Made by a program: the position numbers and the translations under genes | In this document: positions 37,717 to 48,777 of the stretch, one piece after another | Numbering within the stretch: the stretch's first letter is position 1 | Layout of the letters: every line of letters starts with the position of its first letter | Origin: Nissolia schottii | Taxonomy: Eukaryota > Streptophyta > Magnoliopsida > Fabales > Fabaceae | Direction: 5' to 3' | NCBI GenBank assembly: GCA_003254905.1 | Contig: QANU01016478.1 | Location: 245,935-309,934 of the forward strand | Length of the DNA: 64,000 bases | Notes under the pieces: model-generated | Told to the model about the DNA's origin: nothing | The model's database searches: none | What the model saw: the letters and a program-made list of their open reading frames with translations, nothing else

Positions 37717-38941
37717 TACATTGTTACATTAATGTGCTTTGTATATACGAATTTTTTATGCTTTTTGTATATGCGATTGAATACCAATATTTTGTCTACA
37801 CTAATAATATACTAAATTTAAGTTGATTAAATTCACTTTTACTAAAATAATAAAAATTAGTTGATGCTTAACAGACACTTACATGATTGTTAAGATAATT
37901 TAGAGAGTAGAGTAGAGTAGAATAAAATATGAGAAAAAAGTTATAAATAAATGTGAAAAAATAATTATATTAGAGGCACATGGTTTGCATAATCTTCTCA
38001 CGTTTTTTAGAATGTGGCAATGGAAATGCAACATTCTCATGTTTGATTTAAGGTTTTAAGAAACATTCCCAAGTAATTTGTATTCATGGGAATGAAAATT
38101 GTCTCATTGTCATTTCCAGATCTTCCATGGGATTGTTGGATTTCTATGGGGATTAGAATGTTTTGACAATATCAAAATTGCCCTCAAACCTCGTACCCTA
38201 GGTCAACACCACCCTTCGATTGACCATAGTTGGCTAGCAACAAACCATCACTGGTTGGCGTCGAACCAGCACGAACGGGGACGAACCATCGTTGGACGAC
38301 GATGGACTACCGTTGGACGACGATGGACCACCGTTAGATGGCGACAAAACACTGCCGGAAGGCACCAAACCACTGTATGACAACGACAGAACACTACCGA
38401 AGGCACCGGACGACTACAAACCACCATAGGACAACGTTAGACCACCAGTCGACAGCACTGGACAACGACGAACCACCACCTACACACATCGTTTCGTCAA
38501 TGATATTTTAATTGAAATATATTGTAATATTGAGAATATTGCTAAGAGTTTAATTTGCAACCAAACATTATCAAACATTTTTATAAGAATAACATTTCTA
38601 GAAATAGAATTCTCATGAATAAAAATAATTTCGCAAACCGCACGTCCCATAAGGTAATTACATAATGAAAGTTGCATAAGGATAAAATGTGAATAAAAAA
38701 TTAGACACCAGGTAATTATTTTATGGAATCCATTATAATGGATTTTTGCGTTAAATTAATAAAGATTGATTTTCTTTTAATGATTTAAAAAAATTCACCA
38801 ATTTCGCTCCTTTATTCCTTCCTTTCCTTTATACGTTTCCCATGGCGGCTTCTTTCTTCTCGAAATCGCATCATAGTCAAAATCACACACTGCGTAGCCA
38901 CCCAAACCTTCCAAAACCCTAATTCCCAACGGCGCTACCAA
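37717..38941. other. Intergenic, degenerate repeat and IDH promoter
   Basis: 38210-38480 is a degenerate short tandem repeat built on ACCGTTGGACGACGATGG-like units. The last 150 bases should hold the IDH promoter and 5'UTR; CTTTATAC near 38827 is a weak TATA candidate. Confidence 0.45.
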
Positions 38942-41900
38942 ATGGCGTCAATCGCAAGAAGATCCTCGCCGGTCATCAAGCGCCTCCTCTCCTCGCGCCT
39001 CAACCCGACCCGCTCCGTCACCTATATGCCCCGACCCGGCGACGGCACCCCGCGCGCCGTCACCCTGATACCCGGCGACGGGATCGGACCGCTGGTGACC
39101 GGCGCCGTGGAGCAGGTGATGGAGGCGATGCACGCGCCGGTGTACTTCGAGAAGTTCGACGTGCACGGTGACATGAAGGCGGTGCCGCCGGCGGTGATCG
39201 AGTCGATCAAGAAGAACAAGGTTTGCCTGAAGGGAGGGCTCGCCACGCCGATGGGCGGTGGAGTCAGCTCGCTGAACGTGCAGCTGAGGAAGGAGCTCGA
39301 CCTCTATGCCTCCCTCGTCAACTGCTTCAACCTCCCGGGGCTCCAGACGCGCCACGACAACGTGGACATCGTTGTGATCAGGGAGAACACCGAGGGAGAA
39401 TACTCTGGGCTCGAGCATGAGGTCGTTCCCGGCGTCGTCGAAAGCCTCAAGGTATTTCGATGATCGATTTGTTTTTTGTGGAATTGTGAATGGAGCTTCT
39501 GTATTTTTGACTGCTCTGTTATTGGTTAGGTTTGAATAATTTCATGACCTGAAAGTCTTGTTTAGATTAATTTATTATTTATTATAAATATAACTTTTCA
39601 GTACATGTACTTGACTGGTAACATTTTGATTATAAATTGTTCTGAGCATAAAAAGAATTTAATCTAATAAAGAAAGAAGGGGTTTATGTGTACTGAAGTA
39701 GTTAAATTGCTGGGTTTCTTATATTTCTTTCACAATCTGTACGTTGTTAGTTGGAGTGTCGTTTGTCAATTTGCCTTGTGTGTGAAAAAAGCATAAGGTT
39801 ATTTATATGGAAAGAACTTATATATAGTTGCTTGTAGTTTTATTGTGGTGATTGTTGATGATTTAGGTGTTCTTCATGGATAGCAGACTACTGAAAAATA
39901 TACTCGTGATATAAGGAGTTGTCTATTATGCTTTGTGAGGTGCCCTTATCCTTAGATAATAAACCCGTATTGCATCTGGTGGCAATTTATACATGTATCA
40001 TACATTCATATGAAAAATGCTAGAGACAATCACTTTGAGAGATGTGTCTCACATATCCTTGACTCTCTATGCGACGAAAGCAGAGTATGCGTGTAAAAAA
40101 CGAGGGGAGCCTCATTATAATCAAATGGAAAATAATGTGGAGAGATGATGTAATATTAATATCAGTGTGTGTAGCAGTGGTGTATTCATATTTATGAAAG
40201 TTTTCAATCATCTGTGGAATATGTGTCTGATAAAAATGTTATTGTCCCTGTACGAGTTGTTACTGTCCCTGTATAAGAAAGTTTCCCTATATTTATATAC
40301 TTGTTATTGTCCCTGTATGAGTTGTGTACTTGCTGCTCTTGGTGCCTTTTCAAGTTCTTATCCCAAAGATTGTAAAAATTGTGAACATTATCCCAATATT
40401 TCCCGATTTTCAGGAGACTATTCTTTTCATGGTTGAGCTATTTTCACGTATAATAATGATCTCTCTATTTTTTCCCTGCAATATAAAAATGTATATATCT
40501 CATGAATCTAGCACCTTGACATTGTGAAGTTTGGGTTTTTTGTTTGCACCTCATACTAATATTTGCTAGGTAATAACGAAGTTCTGTTCAGAGCGCATTG
40601 CTAAATATGCTTTCGAGTATGCTTACCTAAACAACAGAAAGAAGGTGACTGCTGTGCACAAAGCAAACATTATGAAACTTGCAGATGGTTTGTTCTTGGA
40701 ATCTTGTCGGGAGGTTGCCACAAAGTATCCCGGAATCAAGTATAATGAAATTATTGTAGATAACTGCTGCATGCAGCTTGTATCAAAGCCTGAGCAGTTT
40801 GATGTCATGGTATGTAATTTGCAATTTGATCCTGGTTCCCAACCATTTGTCTACTTTTGTTTGATATGTTTGTGGACTAATTATGGGGAACAACACTTGT
40901 TTGTGTTCGAGGTCATTTTAACTTATTGGCTCTGTGCTATCACTATAAGTTTATTGGTGAGAAACGTTGCAGGAGGTTGCTGGTTAACCTGATGGATCCC
41001 TCTTGCGACTAACTAATCTTTGTCCCATTCAATTTGCCGTTTTTTAACCAAAAAGAAGCAGGGATTCTAAATTCATGAGCACTATTTCCTCTTGCTAGGT
41101 AACCCCTAATCTTTATGGAAATCTCGTTGCAAATACAGCGGCAGGTATTGCTGGAGGCACTGGAGTAATGCCAGGAGGTATGGTTATTAGTTACTAAAGT
41201 ATTGAAAGTCTAGAGCTCTCATTTGATTGTGTTGCTATGAATTACTGTCTAACTTCCACGTTGTCATTGTTGTTATGAGATGTATGACTTGTTCAGAACT
41301 GTTGAGTCTAGGTTCTTCATATTCTTCCACATCGTGTTGCCATTATTATGCGGGACATTTTTATGAGTTGAAAACTTTGCAAGTAAAAGTATATAATTAC
41401 ATTAGACATTTCATCTGAAAAGAAATTGAACTAGAGGTTTATAAAATTTAAGAACTAGAAATTTATTTGCTTAGAATTGGTAGAGGAGGAGACAGCAGCC
41501 CTTGTGGTGGTAATGGAGTTGTCAAACACTCAAATGGTAGTGATATGACAACCCAAGTAACAGTAGTGAAGTCAGTGAATAGAGATTGTCAGCAGTGTGA
41601 TGGTGTCAGTGCTGCTGCTAGGATGAAGATGGTTTCATGGAGAGTAGCGTATAGGGCTAGGATAGTTATAATTATAACTAGCTGGTTGTTGCAACAGCAG
41701 TTAAGGTGCTGTAGCAGTTTGTTTGTTTCCCCTTTGTTTTTGCTTTTGGTTGGACCTGGAGAGGGTGGGGATTGTGTAGGGCGTTTGAATAAAAGTCATT
41801 ATTATGAAAATCCATACTTGTACCCCTCAGTTTACTAATTAAAAATATCAAACCATGGATGCCGTGTGTTTGCAGGTAATGTTGGGGCTGAGCATGCTGT

Positions 41901-42150
41901 GTTTGAGCAAGGTGCCTCAGCAGGAAATGTTGGTAGTGATAAAGAAGTGGAAGAACAGAAAGCCAACCCTGTGGCACTTCTTCTCTCGTCAGCTATGATG
42001 CTTAGACATCTCCAGTTTCCTGCATTTGCTGATCGACTGGAAACTGCTGTGAAGCGAGTCATTCTAGAGGGCAAACACCGGACAAAGGACCTTGGAGGGA
42101 CAAGCACCACTCAAGAGGTTGTTGATGCAGTGTTGGATGCTTTAGACTGA
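38942..42150 (+). CDS. IDH1: NAD-dependent isocitrate dehydrogenase, regulatory subunit, mitochondrial; complete, 4 exons
   Basis: Regulatory subunit of the mitochondrial NAD-IDH of the TCA cycle (isocitrate to 2-oxoglutarate). Exons 38942-39451, 40570-40809, 41099-41177 and 41876-42150 join in phase to 367 residues, the length I recall for Arabidopsis IDH1. An Arg/Ser-rich N-terminus ([20 protein letters not shown]) fits a mitochondrial presequence. Motifs: [51 protein letters not shown] and [20 protein letters not shown], the family signature. The [16 protein letters not shown] loop and LASL-type substitutions near [18 protein letters not shown] place it with the regulatory (IDH1/2/3-like) rather than catalytic subunits, by recall. 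Exon 1 is very GC-rich against its flanks. The symbol stands for the type, not a proven orthologue. Confidence 0.95.
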
Positions 42151-43105
42151 TTAATTTATTTGCTAATCTCCCAAATCAAGTCAGCCTCGTATATTCTTTG
42201 TTAACTAATTTTATCAACATTATTTTTACACTCCCATGAAAGTTGAAGTTGGCAATTTTTGGTCCCGAATAATGTTCATTCAACACAGAAAATGATGTGA
42301 TGAGAATTTATTTATAGAGAATGTGAAAATTTTATCTACTGCGCATTCCTTTTTAAACATTGTTATTTTGTGCATGCTTTTATAGCTTGTTGTAATTTAT
42401 TAATCAGCTGGTTTTGAAAATTCTGTTCCAGTCCTTGATTGGGAGTAGTTATAGCATTACACAGAGAGGGATTAGGATTCTTGTTCCACTTCTCCTGTAA
42501 GTTGTCCTTTGTGATGTGAAGTGCATAATTGAAAGATTTTTTTTTTTGACACCGCATGCTCTTAAAGGTAGTAAAAACTAAAGGGTGAACTTATTAGGTG
42601 GAAAAAATATGGTAGTGGATGATCTCATGAAAATTTTACATGATCGCTTTGCATGAATGTTTGATACCCTTGAATCTGTTACAAGAAAGATCTGCGCTTG
42701 CTAAATTTCACAGGAAATTAATGGAACATTGGAGTGAATGGTAGTGAAGTGCACATTGTGTGTCTGGATATCATAGATCTATGTCAAAAAACAACACTTT
42801 TTTTTTCTTTCAATTTATTTTGTTATTCACCTCGCATGAATGTCTAAGCAAGTCTCCAATAATGTAAATAAATAAATAACTAAAATTATATCTTTAACAT
42901 CTCCAAGAAAATTAAGGGCGCAAATCTTTGAGAGAAGCTCAAACTCAATGCAAGAGCTAAGTTTTAAACATGATTTGGATTCCAGACAATATGAAAATAA
43001 ACAAATTTGTCAGTCCATTATGGAAGTCAATGAAAGCCTTTCCCTATGAAAGAAACTCTCAGAAGCTTGAACTTCAATATCATGCATTTCCAACAAGAAG
43101 CCTCT
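42151..43105. other. Convergent 3' flanks of IDH and the SBP-box gene
   Basis: The plus-strand IDH ends at 42150 and the minus-strand SBP gene ends at 43106, so both 3'UTRs lie here. No complement of the miR156 target site (TGACAGAAGAGAGAGAGCAC on this strand) is visible. Nothing else recognised. Confidence 0.6.
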
Positions 43106-45317
43106 CTAGTCACTTGGGTGGCCCTGTGGCTGCTCTGCCTGTTGATCACTCCCAGAGTGTTGTAGGTCTGCATGCGCTTTTCTTCTACGCTCATTATGAC
43201 TCGCTAATCTTTCCCTGCAGCTTCTTTTGGTGTCATCAAACATTGCTAGCTCATGGAACCTGCCATGCCATTCAATCCAAGAACATTATGCACTAGCCAA
43301 TAGTACACTGCCTACACTCAAACCAGATGCTCCAAGGTCCAAACAATTTATAGAGATATCTACATAAAGCAAGACACGTAGTGCGTGTTTGGAAAAATGG
43401 AGGGAGAACAGGTCGAATTGATTCTACTCTTGACCTAAAGTAAAAAAATTGTCACTTCTTGCTGCCTAGAATTGATTTTAGGCTGAGAGAAAACGGAAAA
43501 CTAAACATGTTGTTAATCATAGACACTAATAAATAATTAAGAGGGGTCCACCTCTTGGAGAGAAAAAGAAATAATAGTGAATCTCTCTCTCTCTCTCCCA
43601 CAATTTTCTCTTGATGTCTATGACTAAGTCTATTTCTGTATGTACAAATAACATTTCTCAACATGCATAAGAAATGTCACAATATCATCAAGTACTAATA
43701 CATAAAATGTCATATAAACATTGCCACGGATCAATTCATTAGCAAAAATAGATTCACCATATATAACAATCTCACAGTGGTCAAGCCGTTAAGGATGTGA
43801 ATTGGAGAAGGCAGTGGATTTTGAAATTGCTGCCTTAAAATAGAAGAGCATGTGGGGGAGTTCACATGTCTACCTCAAACAACTCCGTAAATTGCAAATG
43901 AGTTTACAAAATTAAACATAAAGCTAATTAATAATGAGCGGTACAAAACCAAACTAGAGGCTAAGGGACTTCAATGGAGGGCATTGATTACTTTGAAATG
44001 TTTTTTTTTTTTTTTAATCCAATGGTCAAAATGACCTCTTTCCTTGTTGTGTTGACTTGGGTTGCTTCTCATGATTGACATGTGAAACAACTTAACGTCA
44101 ACAATACATTCTTGTATCGAGTACATGAGATGTGAACATGAAGCTTGCTCTGGTTTTGGTTCTCCTTAACCCAATCTTGTTTGTCATTGGAAGAAGACCT
44201 TATATGACTTGAAACAATCCAGTTGTCTTAATTTCTTATGGTAATGTATGTAAAGAGAAAAGAAAGAGATATAATCATAGAGATCAAAAGACAATTGCAA
44301 GAAGTCTACCTCTTAGGAGAGAAAAAGAAATAAGAATGAGTCTCTCTCAGTTGTCTTTTAATATTTATGACTATATCTATTTTTCTAAATGTCACGATTT
44401 TGTCAAGAACTAATACATAAAATATGTCATGTAACAATCCAATTGTCAATGGTTATATTGCCTTATTTTCTTATGGTTGCGTTCAACATCATTTAAATGG
44501 AACTTTTGCAAGCTTGTGGTTTACTAGCTGTTAAGAGTGGTTCTACTCTTAAATATACCTTCTAAACCATGGTATGTATCTAAGCAGGGTGGACATATAT
44601 CTCTCTATAGAGGGCTTACTATCCGTATCTATATATCACGAACACCAGTTTTAGTGTGCAATATTTGAAGCAACACCTTGCAAAGCCTCTGCAACATAAT
44701 AATTATCAAGGTGCCTTTGGGGGGCGAGGTCTATTTTCCCCTACTGCTTCTACTAAGAATCGATCGATTCGCCGTGTAAAGATCTTCTTTTGTAGTTGAC
44801 GCACAAACATATATATATATTGTGCGTGCGTGCGTGAGTGAGTGAGTGAGTGAGTGAGTTGTGAGGTGCTAGTTACCATAACCAATTCGAATTCGGGTCT
44901 GGATTAGTAGTTAGTTAAGAGTCATGTAGAGTTAAAGGCAACTAATTAAGAATTTCTTTCTCGATCGAACGAGTTAGTTAATAACACATACCTGCTACAT
45001 TGTTGGCAAAACCTCTGACGAGTGCCGGAAAGTAAGACGACGGGAGCCTTAGCATGCCGCTCGCAGACCCTGTGGCGGCGGTTGTACCTCTTGGCCAACC
45101 GCAGGTCCGCCCCGCATTCATCTGCCTGACAGCAAAACCACAAATAAGATGACCCGCCAGCGCAGCTGCTGCTTATGGTTCTTGATCCGCCACCTGCAGG
45201 TGACACCACCCTTATCGTTATCTTGTGTTTTCTAGTTATCTCTTCTTCTTCGTCGTCGTCGTTCTCTACCTCCTCCTCCGATTCTTCTACCCGTGTTTTG
45301 GCCATTAGTGGAAACAT
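43106..45317 (-). CDS. Small SBP-box transcription factor (SPL), 2 exons
   Basis: Plant-specific DNA-binding factor that recognises GTAC cores. Exon 1 is 45317-44992 and exon 2 is 43259-43106, joined across a 1732-base intron at the position conserved in SPL genes (after QQCSR). The product is 159 residues: an acidic N-terminus ([17 protein letters not shown]), then the SBP domain with finger 1 (CQADEC ... VCERH) and finger 2 (CQQCSRFH ... KRSC), all eight zinc ligands present, and the bipartite nuclear signal [17 protein letters not shown]. The consensus third Arg of KRSCRRR is Glu here. Size and layout resemble the SPL3/4/5 group, but no miR156 site is seen downstream. The start could instead be the Met at residue 5 (MAKTRV). 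The second exon is too short and offset to stand out as an open frame. Confidence 0.9.
44822..44859. repeat. (GTGC)n(GTGA)n microsatellite in the SBP-gene intron
   Basis: Tetranucleotide run GTGCGTGCGTGAGTGAGTGA continuing for about 38 bases, some 130 bases past the exon 1 donor. Confidence 0.9.
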
Positions 45318-45400
45318 CGAGAGCTAGCTAGAGTTATGTGTAGCACTTAGCCGGGACATATATACAAGGTATACACACAAAATATATAAATTAAGAAGCC
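45318..45400 (-). promoter_or_regulatory. SBP-gene promoter, TATA-like boxes
   Basis: Minus strand. ATTTATATATTTTG at about 45380-45393 and TGTATATATG at about 45357-45366 are both plausible TATA boxes and would give a leader of only some 10-40 bases. Confidence 0.4.
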
Positions 45401-47444
45401 TAACTGCGCTATTTTTAATCATCCTCTAGCTACTGAATAAATAATAGCACTTTTCATTTTTCACTAATATTTAAAAAATATTGAATATTCTCAAAGTTAA
45501 ACCTTTTTTTTTTATAATATTTTATAAAATTATTTTTATTATTCTATCTCTCTTCTGTTTCTTTCATTTACTAAGAAAAATAATACTAAAAACTGTTGAC
45601 AATTATTCGAGAACATAGAGAATATTAAACAAGATAAAATAGTGGATGTTATTTAAAATTTTAAGACATTAAATGCATTCACTTTTTACCCTATTTACTA
45701 GTTAGGAGTAAGAGTTTGCAGAACATAAAATTATTCTATTTATAATGTTTTTTTAAATAACAAAAGTGTTTCTTCTTCGTTTTTTTTTTTTTTTAACTCA
45801 TGTTGCTTGTATTTTGTATATCAATTATGTTATTTAAAAATACAGAGCGTTAAACACCTTGTCATATATCTTATACCATAAGACCTATCATACAATTGGT
45901 GAGCTCTATAATATGTTAAAAAAGACGATAAAATATTTACATTTTTTATATATACAAATAATATTTTTTAACTATGGAGGGAACGTGAAAAAATAAATAG
46001 ATTATGAAGATAATTTAAATCTTCTGAAGTAGAGCGAGATCTCTTATCAAGGGGTTGTTTATTCTTGGATTATTTTGACAGAACTTAATCATAATACATT
46101 ATATGTAATTTAAAGTTGGATAATTTGTCACTTTATTACTTTAGAATATCTCCACGCAATCTTTATCAAGGCAGGTTCATGTATTACAGTGAATCAAAAT
46201 AAAATATAATTCATCCACACCTCTCTTGATTATGAATATAGAGTGAGAATTGACGAGATTTGAGTTAAGAGTTTAATTTACAGAGCTCCTAATTAGTAGG
46301 GGAAAGACATCTCCGTCTCACAAAATGATTTTACCTCTTATCTTATGTATTTGCAAATTGCAACGTGTTTTATTGATAATAATTTACGAAGCTACGCGAC
46401 ACGTTAACACACTAGTTTTAAAATTTTATATGACACGACACGATATAGATATAAAATTAAAGATTTAACATATTTTTACATGTAAATACATGTTAATTTT
46501 TTAATATCTATATTATTATAAATTATTTAATATTTAAAATATTTTTTACTTAACACAATACTGATACAACTCAAAAAAACGTTCAAATACGACTCAAATA
46601 GGATTAAACATGGTTACTTAAAACACTTTGGGAAGCACGCTTACCAAAAGAATATTTTCATATATCAATATGCACAATATAACAAATAAAAAAATACGAC
46701 AATCTGATGAAGGCGCGTGGTTAATAATGAAAAGTGAAGGAATCAAGAGCGCGTTTGGTGCGGACATAAAATGAGTAGTATGCAAAAGGGGAGCAGGGGT
46801 CAGTCAAGTTGCGTACGATTTCTTTAAATGCGGAGTGATGAGCATGGATCCATTATATGGATGCGTCCGTACAATCCTCTTTGCCCATTCAATCTTCACC
46901 GTTCATTCTCACATGAGCTGGCTGAACCATGTCCGTTAGATCTCTCCAGCTGCAAATGTGTTGGAGGAGGCGTGACCGCTGGATCTCCCACGCTGGCCCT
47001 TGTATTTTGATCCACCGGCAGTGGGCACCCGCTCTATGCAGCAACTTCGGTATGTGGCGTAGGTCATATGTATGGAATCAAAACCACTTCAGCGGGAATA
47101 ACTGCGTGTCTCGAACTCGAAACCTTACTTAAGCGATATAAAGCCGTTTACCACTTGGACCAACCCCGTTGGTTTCTTTTTCATTAAATTAATAACTGAG
47201 ATACTTTCTGATCGGAATAGTAAATTTCGTTATGGAGAACCATATAGGCCACCTAAAAGTAATGCTGTGAGAGGTATAAATTCCCAACTACTAGTGCTTG
47301 TCGTGTAAACATCACGTTCTTAAATTAAACTCAAGCCCGAAAGGTAATTCCAAACACGTGTTTGAATTGAACAAGGAATAATATTGTATTATAGTAAAAT
47401 GGTTAATTTTTATACAATGACACTCAATCATATCTTGTTAGATG
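45401..47444. other. AT-rich intergenic DNA with a possible SINE-like stretch
   Basis: Mostly AT-rich without genes. At about 47085-47170 (minus strand) GGTTGGTCCAAGTGGTAAAC followed by GGTTTCGAGTTCGAGAC resembles the A and B boxes of a tRNA-derived SINE. No target duplication or tail could be matched, so this is tentative. Confidence 0.35.
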
Positions 47445-47447
47445 CAA

Positions 47448-47850
47448 TTGGCCTCCTTGGGTTACTATCAATATTGATGGTAACTCGCCTGGAGACTTAG
47501 AAAATGCAAGATTTTGTGGTTTCATTCGAGGGAATGATGACAGTTGGATCATAGGCTTTTAGGGATTTATTGAGACTGTGGAGGATCTTCCCCATGAGCT
47601 CTTAGCGGTTTGATTTGGATTTGGGATCGAGATTTTAAAAAGGTGTATTGTGATAGTAACTCGTTTGATGGTGTATTTTCACATTTTCCATGTGATAATT
47701 TTAGACATTTGGGATTGACTTCGTCATGATTAGACATTATAGGTAAAACATATTAACGTGAGACTAATACTTATGCAATTTGGCTTGTAAAGGAGGGATC
47801 TTTCAAAGGAGAAATTTTTTCCTTGTTAATGGATGCTTCTTTAGAGTTAC
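47448..47850 (+). pseudogene. LINE-derived RNase H remnant
   Basis: Reads WPPWVTINIDGNSPGDLENA, then RFCGFIRGNDDSWIIGF, the start of the RNase H-like domain found at the C-terminus of plant non-LTR retrotransposon ORF2 (pattern WVKINIDGA ... GCGGVIRD). It ends at an in-frame stop (TAG). Degraded matches continue to VRETNTYAIWLVKEG near 47758-47800, corresponding to the domain's HVxREAN.CADWLA end. Only this part of a LINE is present. Confidence 0.7.
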
Positions 47851-48777
47851 ATAGCTTCATATATGAGGACTAAGAATCCTTTTTCTTGCCGTATTAGTTG
47901 TTTTTTCATTTGCCTTACCTAAGAAACTTTTAGAGTGATCTAGTAAAACTTAATCACTTTTTGACAGTCTCATAGAAATCAATCTATGTACTCAATGTGT
48001 TCCTTACATTGAATTACACCAAAAAAAAAGTTTAAAATGTTATATTTTTGTCTTCTTAATAAGTGAGACACTTGTTAGTTTTTCCTATATAACATGGATT
48101 CGTCCCATTTAAACAAATATTAGATGACTACGCTTTTCAAATAATATTTATCTCGTTTCTGAAAGAACAATTGATATTTATTTATTCTAATTAATTAAGG
48201 TTCTCAAGGGCTCAAACAATACCTTCACTTAAAACGATTAATTTAACTGCCAGTAGCAAGATTCAAGAGTCACAAGCAAAATTCCACACCTACTAGTATT
48301 TTTGGTCAAGACAACTACTACTATAGGTAATGGCAAATTTGTGCAACAAAAATGAGGCCCAACTCCATCTGAGACTAGAAAACCAAATGTCGATTACTCG
48401 CTATGAAATTTTGGGCAATCCACCAAACCCATTGCACCCTTGCTCTCTTTGGAAAAAAGGGGAAAGAATAAGAGCTTTTATTTAACATGCACTTTTCATA
48501 TTTGGATTATCATAACACCACTTCATTTACAACATATATGTGATAAACAGATGATGGAAATTCTTCCCTTTATAATTCCTATTCATTTATGTCTCGGCCA
48601 TGTTCCAAATTGGTCCCACCATATTCAGTAGCCAAGTGATCAATCCTTTTGTCTTTGGCCTTTTGTAATGTGGTTGTTCCACAACTACAAGCATTGTGTA
48701 CGATACAAAAATATGTTTTAAGTACATAATGAAAAATCAGCAGAATACCATAAACAAAATAATTCAGTGTCCTTTTG
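47851..48777. other. Intergenic and 3' flank of the MATE gene
   Basis: No gene recognised. The minus-strand frame at 48579-48857 overlaps the last MATE exon by chance in part and has no homology that I recognise elsewhere. Confidence 0.5.

Noticed and set aside
38948-39418. 156-codon antisense frame in IDH exon 1
   Set aside because: Shadow of the GC-rich coding exon; the plus-strand frame is clearly IDH.
43560-43600. TCTCTCTCTCTC run in the SBP-gene intron as a miR156 site
   Set aside because: It is a simple dinucleotide run in an intron and lacks the flanking bases of the site.
43765-43860. AGTGGTCAAGCCGTTAAGGA as a SINE A box
   Set aside because: No B box at the right distance, no tail and no duplication.
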